Source: Synechococcus sp. NOUM97013 (GTDB lineage: Bacteria > Cyanobacteriota > Cyanobacteriia > PCC-6307 > Cyanobiaceae). From it: DNA of 64,000 bases. The stretch is taken from positions 1,984,001 through 2,048,000 of the forward strand of contig NZ_CP047941.1 of the NCBI RefSeq assembly GCF_014279815.1, read 5' to 3'. Below are positions 1-8,110 of the stretch, piece by piece. The translations under genes and the position numbers were made by a program. The notes below the pieces were generated by a model, which saw only the letters and a program-made list of their open reading frames with translations, searched no databases and was not told where the DNA came from. Each line of letters opens with the position of its first letter. Within the stretch, counting starts at the first letter, position 1.

Positions 1-1
1 G

Positions 2-541
2 GTGAGCCTGCTGAAAATCGCCAACGACATTCGTCTGCTCGCCTGCGGCCCGAGGGCTGGCCTGAATGAGCTGGAACTACCAGCCAATGAGCCGGGCAGC
101 TCGATCATGCCGGGCAAGGTGAACCCAACCCAGTGTGAAGCCATGGCCATGGTTTGCACTCAGGTGATCGGACTTGATGCCGCTGTCGCCATGGCCGGCG
201 CCGGCGGGCATCTGCAGATGAACGTCTACAAGCCCCTGATCGGCTTCAACCTGCTTCAGGCCATCACTCTGCTGACGGACGCCTGCCGCTGCTTCCGGGT
301 GGCCATGGTGGAGGGGATTGAACCCAATGCCAAACGCATCCAGCACGATGTGGAACAGTCACTGATGCTGGTCACGCCCCTGGCACCGGTCATCGGCTAC
401 GACAAGGCCAGTGCCATTGCAAAGCATGCCCATGACCAGGGTTCAAGCTTGCGCGAGGCCGCCCTTGAACTGGGCTATGTGACCGGCGAGGAGTTTGATC
501 GCATCGTGGATCCCGCCGCGATGGCCGTCTGCCGCGGCTGA
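2..541 (+). CDS. fumC: Fumarate hydratase class II, C-terminal part
   Basis: This is the last 179 codons of class II fumarase, which interconverts fumarate and malate. The upstream part lies outside the window, so the GTG at position 2 is an internal codon and not a start. The fumarase/aspartase signature [15 protein letters not shown] is present near residue 32 of the fragment. It contains the catalytic-loop serine (the S of SS) and the lysine/asparagine pair of the superfamily. The sequence then continues through the helical bundle and the small C-terminal domain to a TGA stop. The [12 protein letters not shown] segment at the left edge matches the fumarase core. It converges on the helicase gene, with only 16 nt between their stops. 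Confidence 0.95.
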   Translation: MSLLKIANDIRLLACGPRAGLNELELPANEPGSSIMPGKVNPTQCEAMAMVCTQVIGLDAAVAMAGAGGHLQMNVYKPLIGFNLLQAITLLTDACRCFRVAMVEGIEPNAKRIQHDVEQSLMLVTPLAPVIGYDKASAIAKHAHDQGSSLREAALELGYVTGEEFDRIVDPAAMAVCRG

Positions 542-557
542 TCACACGAGAAGCTGA

Positions 558-3332
558 TCACGCAGCCCGTTCGGTCGCTGGATTCAGCCCCTCCGCCTCG
601 GCCGCCGCGGCCTTCAGCAGGTCGTCGGCTTCGGCCACGGGGAAGCGGTTGATGGCCTTCAGCGCCTGACGGGCCTTGCTGCGGAGCTGCTCACTGATAG
701 CTTCGCAGTAGGGCACCTGAGCGAGCAGATCCACCGTCCGGCGCATGATCCGAACGACATCGCCTTCATCCAGTGAGGTGTTGGCAATCAGATCATTCCA
801 GGAGGTCCCACTCGCCCATGCCTCCACAAGGCCCATCAGCTCGGGCTCCCACCAGGCGGGAACTACCACTTGGTGGTGTTCCTGAGCCCGCAACAGCTCA
901 CGTCGAAGTCCGGATAGATCCTGGAGCGCCTCTTCCGCCCGTGCCGGCGGCGGGAAGCCACTCCACAGATCCGGACGGTTGACCTCGGTGCTGATGGCTT
1001 CAAACACAGCAGCCAGTTCCGCCGGGGGCAGATCATCGAGATGTCCGCTCATCAGCGCCAGGCCGAGCCACAGTTCGTTGTCACCGCGCAAGGCCGCAAC
1101 GGTGCGGCCAATCTCCGTGGGCTCCAGGTCATGGAGCGCCGCAAAGTGCTGGAGGATCTCCATAAGGGAGAGGAATGTCTCCCAGTGACGGTTCGCCCGG
1201 TGATGCAACACCTGCTGACGCTCAGCAATCTCCACCTCCAGATCTTCCATGCGGCGGCGATGCTTCTTGAGCTGCTTGCGATCGCCCCAGCGATGAGCCG
1301 GGTGCTCCTGGAGATCCGCTTCCAGATCGTTCACCGTCTGAGCCTGAGACAGCACTTCACCCGCCAGGTCGTACTGCGGAGTGGTCATGTCATGCCGCTG
1401 AGCCATATGCCCGACGGCAAGTGCCAGGCCGCCGCTCTGCTGGTCACCATGGCGCAATTCCCCAGGACGACTGAGCTCAGGAGATTGAACACCCTCGACC
1501 TGCAGGCAGCTGAGTTCAGCATGCAGGCTCACCACGGCCTGACAGGGCACCAACAGCCAAACGTTGTCGAGCGTGAGACAGAGCAGCAGCGGAAACTGAC
1601 CTGGCCCCTCACATTTCTCGACGATCACCGCCGGCGTGACCCCTCCTCTGAGCTGGGGTGACTTCAGGCTGACCAGAGTTCCCACGCTGGCGAACTGCAA
1701 AGCCAGCGTGAGTTCATGGGCCAGGGTTTCTTCAGCCTGCTGCTGAAGGATGCGCAGGAGACGGCGCTCTTCGCGCAATCGTCCCCGGCGCTTTTCATAG
1801 TCCTCGAAATCCTCCCAGGGGACATCACCGGCTGATCCCTGCAATTGCCCGAGCTGCAGTCGCAGCTGCTCGAGGATCTCTTCCTCTTCCACAAGGTCGA
1901 GGCCGGCCAGATAACGCCCGAAACTGCGTTCCACCAGCTCACGCGCCTTGGCCAGATCGTGACGCTGCAGGAGGTTGAGAACCATGCCGTAACTGGGAGT
2001 GAACTGACTCACCAGAGGATCTGCCGGGCTGGTGGCCAACTGACCCGCCTCACGAACCCCTTCAAATCGGCTTTGCACCGTGACCACATATCCCTTGGAA
2101 TCCAAGCCACGGCGTCCGGCCCGTCCGGCCATCTGCAGAAATTCACTCGCCATCAGCGGGCGATGGCCACGCTCGGTGCGTTTCGACAGGGACGCAATCA
2201 CCGTGCTGCGAGCGGGCATGTTGATGCCGGCGGCAAGCGTTTCAGTGGCAAACACCACCTTCACCAAACCCTGCTGGAACAGCTCTTCAATCAACTCTTT
2301 CCAAGCCGGCAGAACGCCGGCGTGATGAGCGGCGATGCCACGGAGCAGGGCATCGGCATGCAGACCATCGCGCACCGCTTCCGGATTGGCCGCGGTGTAG
2401 GCCTTCAGGCGTTCTCGGATCCGAGCCTGCTCGGCCTCGGTGACCAGACACTGCACACCGAGATCGCGCACCGCCTTGTCACAACCGCGGCGGCTGAAAA
2501 TGAAATAGATGGCCGGCAGCATGTCCCGCTCTGCCATCTGCGCCACGACGAAGCTGATTGGCGGGGGCTCTGGCTGAGGAGGACGGGGCGAACGCCCCTT
2601 GCGTTTGTGGCCTTTGGGTGCTCGCCAGACCTTGCAGTTGGGATGAATTCCTGTGCCCTCATCGTTCAACAAAGGGTGCAGTCCCTTGGCACTGCAGAAG
2701 CTGAACTGCAGCGGCACCGGTCTGAAGTCACTGAGCACCAGTCGAGTGGGGCCATGGACCCGTTCAATCCAATCGGTGAGCTGCCCTGCATTGGCCACCG
2801 TGGCGGACAGCGCGACCAGCTGAACCGCCGGTGGGCAGTGAATGATCGATTCTTCCCAAACGGTGCCTCGCTGGGAATCATTCATGTAGTGGCACTCATC
2901 CAGCACCACGGCCTCCACATTCGCCAGGGGATCGTCATGCTCATCCGCCTCGGCGTAGAGCATGTTGCGGAAGATTTCCGTGGTCATCACCACGATCGAT
3001 GCTTCGCGGTTGACGCTGAGATCGCCTGTCATCAGGCCGACGTTCTCGGCACCGAACTGCTCGCGGAAATCACGAAGCTTCTGATTAGACAACGCCTTCA
3101 GAGGCGTGGTGTAAAAAACCTTCTGACCATGTGCCATCGCCCTGTAGATGGCGTACTCACCGATCAACGTCTTCCCAGAACCCGTGGGAGCGCTGACCAC
3201 CACGGAATGGCCCTGGTTCAGCGCATCGATCGCATCCAGCTGAAAGTCATCCAGTGGAAACGGAAACAGTTGCGCCGGATCCGGAGATCCCCCGCTTTCG
3301 GGCTTTGCAGCCTGGGTCTCGGGATCTGACAT
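558..3332 (-). CDS. Ski2/Mtr4-like DExH-box RNA helicase
   Basis: Superfamily II helicase of 924 aa. Visible motifs are Walker A APTGSGKT (residues 48-55), DECH (145-148), SAT (176-178) and the motif VI region QMAGRAGRRGLD in the second RecA domain. A long helical region with an insertion follows, and the C-terminus fits a DSHCT domain as in Ski2, Mtr4 and plastid ISE2. Cyanobacterial homologues are annotated as RNA helicases thought to act on rRNA or RNA decay; that role is family inference. The start fits an ATG at 3332, with a short acidic/proline-rich N-terminus before the PFPLDDFQLDAI helicase Q-region. It is monocistronic on the minus strand, 9 nt from the stop of the upstream transporter gene. 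Confidence 0.92.
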   Translation of the reverse strand: MSDPETQAAKPESGGSPDPAQLFPFPLDDFQLDAIDALNQGHSVVVSAPTGSGKTLIGEYAIYRAMAHGQKVFYTTPLKALSNQKLRDFREQFGAENVGLMTGDLSVNREASIVVMTTEIFRNMLYAEADEHDDPLANVEAVVLDECHYMNDSQRGTVWEESIIHCPPAVQLVALSATVANAGQLTDWIERVHGPTRLVLSDFRPVPLQFSFCSAKGLHPLLNDEGTGIHPNCKVWRAPKGHKRKGRSPRPPQPEPPPISFVVAQMAERDMLPAIYFIFSRRGCDKAVRDLGVQCLVTEAEQARIRERLKAYTAANPEAVRDGLHADALLRGIAAHHAGVLPAWKELIEELFQQGLVKVVFATETLAAGINMPARSTVIASLSKRTERGHRPLMASEFLQMAGRAGRRGLDSKGYVVTVQSRFEGVREAGQLATSPADPLVSQFTPSYGMVLNLLQRHDLAKARELVERSFGRYLAGLDLVEEEEILEQLRLQLGQLQGSAGDVPWEDFEDYEKRRGRLREERRLLRILQQQAEETLAHELTLALQFASVGTLVSLKSPQLRGGVTPAVIVEKCEGPGQFPLLLCLTLDNVWLLVPCQAVVSLHAELSCLQVEGVQSPELSRPGELRHGDQQSGGLALAVGHMAQRHDMTTPQYDLAGEVLSQAQTVNDLEADLQEHPAHRWGDRKQLKKHRRRMEDLEVEIAERQQVLHHRANRHWETFLSLMEILQHFAALHDLEPTEIGRTVAALRGDNELWLGLALMSGHLDDLPPAELAAVFEAISTEVNRPDLWSGFPPPARAEEALQDLSGLRRELLRAQEHHQVVVPAWWEPELMGLVEAWASGTSWNDLIANTSLDEGDVVRIMRRTVDLLAQVPYCEAISEQLRSKARQALKAINRFPVAEADDLLKAAAAEAEGLNPATERAA

Positions 3333-3341
3333 GGGGCGATC

Positions 3342-4265
3342 CTAAGGACGCCGCCGCCAGAGAGCTGCCAAAAGGCTTCCCAGCAGGGAATGGATCACAG
3401 CTGAAATGGCACCCGGCAGAGCCGTGAGTGGGCTGGCAAAGCCACCGGAGCGGGCCAGAACCACAGCCAATCCCGAGTTCTGCATGCCGACCTCAATGCT
3501 GATGGTGCGCTGCGCCGGTACCGATTCCCCCATCACCGCGGGAATCAGCCAACCCAAGAGGAACCCACCGCTATGCAGCAGCAGTGTGGCCAGCACTAGC
3601 AATCCTCCCTGACGCAACAGCACCTCCTGCTGACTGCCAACAATGCCGCCCACGATCAGCGCAATCGCAAGCACTGCCACCGGAGGCATCAGGGGCTCGA
3701 CACGGGCCGCGAAGCGCGGCAGCCCCTGCTTGAGGGACACGCCCAAGGCCACCGGAACCAGCACCACCTGCAGCACATTGGCCAGCAGGGTCCAGCCATC
3801 CACGGGCACATAACGCCCCGCCAGCAGACTGGTCAGCAGAGGTGTCAACACCACAGCCAGCAGCGTGCTGAGCGAAGTCATCACCACCGAGAGGGCGATG
3901 TCGGCTCTGGCAATCAGTGCGACCACATTGCTCGCGGTTCCTCCGGGGCAGCAGCCCACGAGAATCAACCCCACTGCCAACGGTGGTGCCAGACCCAGCA
4001 TCCAGGCCACCAAGGCCGCCAGCAACGGCATCACCAAAAACTGACAGACCACACCGACCAAAGCCGGTTTGGGCGCCACCAGCACCCGGCGGAAATCGGC
4101 CGGTGCCAGACCCAGCCCCATCCCCAGCATGATCAAGGCAAGCGACCAGACGATCACAGGGCCACTCACCCAGCTGAACCAATCGGGCTGCAGCAGCGAC
4201 AGCGCTGCAGCCATCAGAGTCCAGAGGGGAAAGAGCAGGGTGAAACGCTCCAGGGCACGTGCCAT
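3342..4265 (-). CDS. Bile acid:sodium symporter family (BASS) transporter
   Basis: Integral membrane protein of about 307 aa with nine or ten hydrophobic segments. The family signature CCPGGTASN lies in the middle, followed by a charged SRADIALS-type stretch typical of BASS/SBF carriers that couple Na+ to organic anion uptake. Plant relatives carry pyruvate and 2-keto acids, so a 2-keto acid is a reasonable guess, but substrate cannot be read from the sequence. I place the start at the ATG at 4265 (MARALERFTLLFPLW), because an upstream in-frame extension to 4382 would add a non-hydrophobic, unconserved-looking 39 residues and run into bioF. It is divergent from bioF with about 70 nt between start codons. 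Confidence 0.88.
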   Translation of the reverse strand: MARALERFTLLFPLWTLMAAALSLLQPDWFSWVSGPVIVWSLALIMLGMGLGLAPADFRRVLVAPKPALVGVVCQFLVMPLLAALVAWMLGLAPPLAVGLILVGCCPGGTASNVVALIARADIALSVVMTSLSTLLAVVLTPLLTSLLAGRYVPVDGWTLLANVLQVVLVPVALGVSLKQGLPRFAARVEPLMPPVAVLAIALIVGGIVGSQQEVLLRQGGLLVLATLLLHSGGFLLGWLIPAVMGESVPAQRTISIEVGMQNSGLAVVLARSGGFASPLTALPGAISAVIHSLLGSLLAALWRRRP

Positions 4266-4333
4266 GGATGGAGGCTGTGAAAGCCAAACAACGTCGTCCA
4301 TCCTGCTGGGCAGTGGGGACCGAGACTGATGGC

Positions 4334-5479
4334 ATGAGTATTCCTCCGGCCCGTCGCCGTCAGCTGCGCACCTGGACTCCAACTGGTGAGGACGGTCGCT
4401 TGCGAGCGGGGGTCACTGATGCCGATGAGGGAATGCTGGATCTGGCCAGCAATGACTATCTGAGCCTGTGCCGCCATCCGGCTGTGATCGCCGCAGCGCA
4501 TGAGGAACTGCTGCGCAGTGGTGCTGGAGCCGCAGGATCACGCCTGGTGAGCGGTACACGCCCCGTGCACGACCAACTGGAAACCGCGCTGTCCCACTGG
4601 CTCGGACGCGAACGGGTGCTGCTGTTTCCCAGTGGGTTCCAGGCCAATCTGGCGGCCGTGAGCGCGCTGGCGGACCGGCACACAATTGTGCTGGCGGATC
4701 GGCTGATTCATCACTCCCTGCTGGTGGGCGTGCAGGCCAGCGGTGCTCGGCTCAGGCGATTTGCCCACAACGACCTTCAGGCGCTGGAGCATCTGCTGCG
4801 GCAATGCCGGAACGATCGTCCAAGCGCTGCGCTGCTGGTGATCACAGAAAGCCTATTCAGCATGGAGGGGACCAGTCCTGTGCTGGCGGACCTGTCAGCG
4901 CTCTGTCGAGAGCACGGAGCCAAGCTGCTGCTGGATGAAGCGCACGCCCTCGGCGTGCTGGGTGACGCTGGTCGGGGTCTGGGGTTCGGGATGCACGACG
5001 TGACCATGATCAGTGGCACCTTTGGCAAATCCTTCGGCAGCGGTGGCGCTTTCCTCGCCTGTGACGAAGCCCTTGGCGAGCATCTGCTGCAGAGCAGTGG
5101 TGCCTTTCGGTACACCACTGCTCTGGCGCCTTCACTGGCCGCCGCGGCCCTGGCCGCTTTGCAGCTGATCCAGGCCAACCCGACCTGGGGGGCGGAGCTG
5201 GTGCAACGGGGCGAGACCTGGCGAGCTCAACTGCAGAACGCAGGCTGGACACGGCCGATCGGGACCGGACCGATCGTGCCTCTGCTGGTGGGGGACGACC
5301 AGGCATCGCTGGACCTGCAGGGAGAGCTGGAGCTAGCAGGTTTGCTCACCGTTGCGATCCGCCCACCCACCGTGCCGGAAGGCAGTGCCCGGCTCCGCCT
5401 GGTGCTGCATCGCACCCTGCCCGATGAGACATTGGACTCTCTGATCCAGGTTCTGGCTCGCACCGGCAGTCCTCGATGA
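4334..5479 (+). CDS. bioF: 8-amino-7-oxononanoate synthase
   Basis: PLP-dependent alpha-oxoamine synthase, 381 aa, that condenses pimeloyl-ACP (or -CoA) with alanine in biotin synthesis. Family landmarks are LASNDYLSL near the N-terminus, GSRLVSGTRPVHDQLE, LLDEAHALG with D201 and H204 contacting PLP, and the Schiff-base lysine K232 in TFGKSFGSGGAF. I chose the ATG at 4334 (MSIPPARRRQLRTW); the longer open frame from 4259 overlaps the divergent transporter start. It is the first gene of a tight biotin operon and its TGA overlaps the ATG of bioK (ATGA at 5476-5479). Confidence 0.96.
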   Translation: MSIPPARRRQLRTWTPTGEDGRLRAGVTDADEGMLDLASNDYLSLCRHPAVIAAAHEELLRSGAGAAGSRLVSGTRPVHDQLETALSHWLGRERVLLFPSGFQANLAAVSALADRHTIVLADRLIHHSLLVGVQASGARLRRFAHNDLQALEHLLRQCRNDRPSAALLVITESLFSMEGTSPVLADLSALCREHGAKLLLDEAHALGVLGDAGRGLGFGMHDVTMISGTFGKSFGSGGAFLACDEALGEHLLQSSGAFRYTTALAPSLAAAALAALQLIQANPTWGAELVQRGETWRAQLQNAGWTRPIGTGPIVPLLVGDDQASLDLQGELELAGLLTVAIRPPTVPEGSARLRLVLHRTLPDETLDSLIQVLARTGSPR

Positions 5480-6204
5480 AACAGGTCATCGCCATGCATG
5501 GCTGGAGCGGCGACGGGAGCAGCTGGCACCCCTGGGAGCGTCATTTCAGCCGGCATGGCTGGAGCTGGTGCAATGGCGAACGCGGCTACGGCGACCGCAC
5601 ACCTGTGATCCCCACCTGGAGGACGACGGAACCAAAGAAAACCAAACCATGCCGTGCTGTCATCGCTCATTCCCTGGGCCCCCATCTCATTGGGCCTGAT
5701 GTGCTGAGTGAAGCCACGGAGATCGTGCTGCTGGCCAGCTTCGGGCGATTCGTTCCGGAAGGCCCGCACGGGCGTGCGCTGCGAACAGGACTGAAGGGCA
5801 TGCGCAAGGCAATCGGTAGTGCAGAAGAAACCGCCATGCTGCGCACCTTCCTGCAACGGGCCGCGCAGCCCGACAGCGCTGATGGCTTGCCGCCTGGGCC
5901 TGTGCAGAAAGGACTGTCTACGGAAGGCCGAGAACGCCTGGCCAACGATCTTGACCGGCTGATCGCCACTCGTGGCCTGCCCGAAGGACTCCCCTCCAGC
6001 GCGAGGGTTCTCGTGGTGGATGCCGAGGAGGATGCGATCGTCTCTCCAGCCGCCAGTCGAGATCAGCTGATCGCCCTGGAAGGCCATCTCGAACAGCCAC
6101 CAGAGCACTGGCATCTCCGCAGTACTGGCCATGCCCTGCTGGTACCCGATCTGCTGAGGCGTGTTCAACAGTGGCTGGACCGTGTGTCCCCAGAACCGGC
6201 ATGA
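5476..6204 (+). CDS. bioK: Pimeloyl-ACP methyl ester esterase, BioK type
   Basis: Alpha/beta-hydrolase of 242 aa lying between bioF and bioC. The nucleophile elbow is A-H-S-L-G with S66, an acidic residue lies around D182-D186 (VVDAEEDAI) and the catalytic histidine is H219 in STGHALL. Marine picocyanobacteria lack BioH and use the unrelated-in-sequence hydrolase BioK to remove the methyl group from pimeloyl-ACP methyl ester. Position in the operon and size match BioK, so I call it by context and family knowledge rather than by a diagnostic motif. It has 4-nt overlaps with bioF upstream and bioC downstream, implying translational coupling. Confidence 0.85.
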   Translation: MKQVIAMHGWSGDGSSWHPWERHFSRHGWSWCNGERGYGDRTPVIPTWRTTEPKKTKPCRAVIAHSLGPHLIGPDVLSEATEIVLLASFGRFVPEGPHGRALRTGLKGMRKAIGSAEETAMLRTFLQRAAQPDSADGLPPGPVQKGLSTEGRERLANDLDRLIATRGLPEGLPSSARVLVVDAEEDAIVSPAASRDQLIALEGHLEQPPEHWHLRSTGHALLVPDLLRRVQQWLDRVSPEPA

Positions 6205-6959
6205 CAGCCGATCAATGGGGTGACCGCGTGCTGTCACGCTTCGGGGCCGCGGCCGGGAGCTACGACGCGGCGGCGATGCTGCAGCGGGCCGTGGCCTGGC
6301 GCCTAGCCGGCCATTGCAAAAGGATCGGCGTCCCTAGGGGGCTATGGGTTGATCTCGGCAGCGGCACCGGGAACCTTGCCGATGCACTGGAGACCCATCA
6401 CCCAGGGCAAGGAGTGCTGCGACTGGACGGGAGTGATGCCATGTTGCGCCGCCAACCACCCGATGCGCACACCCAGCTCTGGGACCTGAGGCAACCTCTG
6501 CCGAACTGGGAGCCAAGCCCCAGTCTGCTGGCCTCCAGCTTCTGTCTGCACTGGCTGGACAGTCCTGAACAACGGGTGCAGCAATGGCTGCAACGGCTTC
6601 AACCGGGTGGATGTCTAGCGCTCGCCTTACCCGTTGAAGGCTGCTTCCCGCAGTGGCATCAGGCTTCGGCCCAAAGCGGTGTTGCCTGCAGCGCCCTGGC
6701 GTTTCCACACCACGCGTCGTTATGCGGCAATCTCGAACCGGAGCAGATCCAATTCACCCAACAGCTTCGCTTCACCACAACGGCCATCAATCTTCCCCGG
6801 CTGCTGAAACCGCTCCGCCGCGTGGGTGCTGGTTCAAGCCGGAACCGGGCCCTGTCTGTGCAGGACTGGCGGGCGCTGCAGAGGTGTTGGCCTGATTGCG
6901 ACGGCGATCGACCACTCAGACTCACCTGGTTGATCCAACTGCTGCTGATCCGCCGATGA
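6201..6959 (+). CDS. bioC: Malonyl-ACP O-methyltransferase
   Basis: SAM-dependent methyltransferase of 252 aa that methylates the free carboxyl of malonyl-ACP so that fatty acid synthesis can build the pimeloyl chain. The SAM-binding motif I is VDLGSGTGNLA (residues 50-60), followed by an acidic residue in LDGSDAML and the SSFCLHWLDS segment typical of BioC. The ATG at 6201 overlaps the bioK stop and gives the expected N-terminus (MTADQWGDRVLSRFGAAA). The BioC-BioK pair starts and ends the disguised-substrate pathway, which supports both calls. Confidence 0.92.
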   Translation: MTADQWGDRVLSRFGAAAGSYDAAAMLQRAVAWRLAGHCKRIGVPRGLWVDLGSGTGNLADALETHHPGQGVLRLDGSDAMLRRQPPDAHTQLWDLRQPLPNWEPSPSLLASSFCLHWLDSPEQRVQQWLQRLQPGGCLALALPVEGCFPQWHQASAQSGVACSALAFPHHASLCGNLEPEQIQFTQQLRFTTTAINLPRLLKPLRRVGAGSSRNRALSVQDWRALQRCWPDCDGDRPLRLTWLIQLLLIRR

Positions 6960-7627
6960 CGGCATCCCGGACTCCACTGCGCCTCGCGGTTTGCGGCACC
7001 GACACCGACGTCGGCAAAACCGTGATCAGTGCCTTACTCGTGCAGGGGTTGAAGGCCCGTTACTGGAAACCGGTCCAGAGCGGACTGGAGGGCGGCGGAG
7101 ATCGTCAACGGGTGGTGGATCTGATCGACTTGCCAGCCTCCCACTGGATTCCCGAGGCTTACGCCTTTGAAGCTCCTGTGTCGCCGCATTGGGCTGCAGA
7201 GCTTGAGAACAGACATCTCGACCCCGATCGCCTGACCCTGCCAGCAGACGATGGAACGCCCCTCGTGGTGGAAACAGCGGGGGGGCTGCATGTGCCACTG
7301 AACCGGTCATGGCAGCAAATTGATCAGCTGCAGCGCTGGGGGCTGCCCGTGGTGCTCGTCGCTCGCAGTGGGCTAGGCACGCTTAATCACACCCTGCTCA
7401 GCCTGGAGGCACTCCGAAACCGCAGCATCCCAGTGCTGGGTCTCGTGATCAACGGTCCCCTGCACGACGACAATCCACGCACCCTCGCTGAACTGGGAAA
7501 GGTTCCCGTTCTGGCGGAACTACCGCCGTTGCAACCGCTCAACGCGGCTGCACTGGCGCATGCATGGCAAAAGCAGGGCTTGGGCACTAAGTTCGAGGCG
7601 CTTGCTGAATGCCCGGATCACCAATGA
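6956..7627 (+). CDS. bioD: Dethiobiotin synthetase
   Basis: ATP-dependent carboxylase of 223 aa that closes the ureido ring of dethiobiotin from 7,8-diaminopelargonate and CO2. The P-loop is GTDTDVGKT (G14-T22), which is diagnostic of BioD, followed by KPVQSG and by VVETAGGLHVPL containing the acidic metal/substrate site. The ATG at 6956 overlaps the bioC stop (ATGA). Its own stop overlaps the start of a small membrane ORF at 7624. The longer open frame from 6896 is inside bioC and is discarded. Confidence 0.95.
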   Translation: MTASRTPLRLAVCGTDTDVGKTVISALLVQGLKARYWKPVQSGLEGGGDRQRVVDLIDLPASHWIPEAYAFEAPVSPHWAAELENRHLDPDRLTLPADDGTPLVVETAGGLHVPLNRSWQQIDQLQRWGLPVVLVARSGLGTLNHTLLSLEALRNRSIPVLGLVINGPLHDDNPRTLAELGKVPVLAELPPLQPLNAAALAHAWQKQGLGTKFEALAECPDHQ

Positions 7628-7779
7628 CTAGCCGTCAGACCTGGGCCACCGTTGCCGTAGTTCTTCTCTGCGGCGGCATTCTCGTCCTGTTCACGGATGT
7701 GGAAGTGCAGTTGGTGCGTTGGTTCAACTGCGGACCGATCGCAACCCAGAGCGAACTAGACAGCGAAGTCTGCCGCTGA
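7624..7779 (+). CDS. 51-aa single-span membrane protein at end of bio chain
   Basis: Small ORF starting at an ATG that overlaps the bioD stop in an ATGA arrangement, the same coupling used by bioF, bioK, bioC and bioD. The product is MTSRQTWATVAVVLLCGGIL followed by a polar tail ending SEVCR. It has one transmembrane helix at residues 8-23 and two cysteines in the tail (residues 36 and 50). I do not recognise the family. The coupling suggests it is translated with the biotin genes, but a biotin role is only inference. It was too short for routine ORF calling. Confidence 0.6.
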   Translation: MTSRQTWATVAVVLLCGGILVLFTDVEVQLVRWFNCGPIATQSELDSEVCR

Positions 7780-7793
7780 TCGCAATCCCTTGC

Positions 7794-8084
7794 TTAACCC
7801 AGCGGCCTGGACCGCAAGGGACAACGCCCCATCAGCAAAGCCACATGGCGCACAGCCATTGACAGAGGCCATCCCTGGCGCAACTGCTCATGGATCTGTT
7901 CGATCTGTGATGGTGACCAGCCCCGCATTTCAAGACGTGCCTTGATGCAGGGCCAACCACCTTCGAAAAAGATGCTCCGGGAACCTTCACGACCCGAGCC
8001 ATAGCGCGGTGTCTGAGGCGCAGGCTGCACGAAGCGATTCGAGGGTGATCGCAGCCTGCGGCCACGAACCTGAGGCGTGGTCAT
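7794..8084 (-). CDS. Conserved-looking hypothetical protein between bioD and bioA
   Basis: Product of 96 aa if started at the ATG at 8084 (MTTPQVRGRRLRSPSNRF); a longer open frame to 8147 would overlap the start region of bioA. The N-terminal half is basic and probably disordered. The C-terminal half (GWPCIKARLEMRGWSPSQI onward) has a helical SPSQIEQIHEQL segment that resembles small helical hypothetical proteins of picocyanobacteria. No catalytic motif is visible. It is transcribed against the biotin genes and separates bioA from the rest. I cannot assign a function. Confidence 0.6.
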   Translation of the reverse strand: MTTPQVRGRRLRSPSNRFVQPAPQTPRYGSGREGSRSIFFEGGWPCIKARLEMRGWSPSQIEQIHEQLRQGWPLSMAVRHVALLMGRCPLRSRPLG

Positions 8085-8110
8085 GGTCCCCCCCCTCTCG
8101 TCGTATGCCC

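Noticed and set aside
1845..3329. Long plus-strand open frame opposite the helicase gene
   Set aside because: Mirror frame of the helicase; the translation is histidine/arginine-rich with no domain, as expected for an antisense frame in GC-rich DNA.
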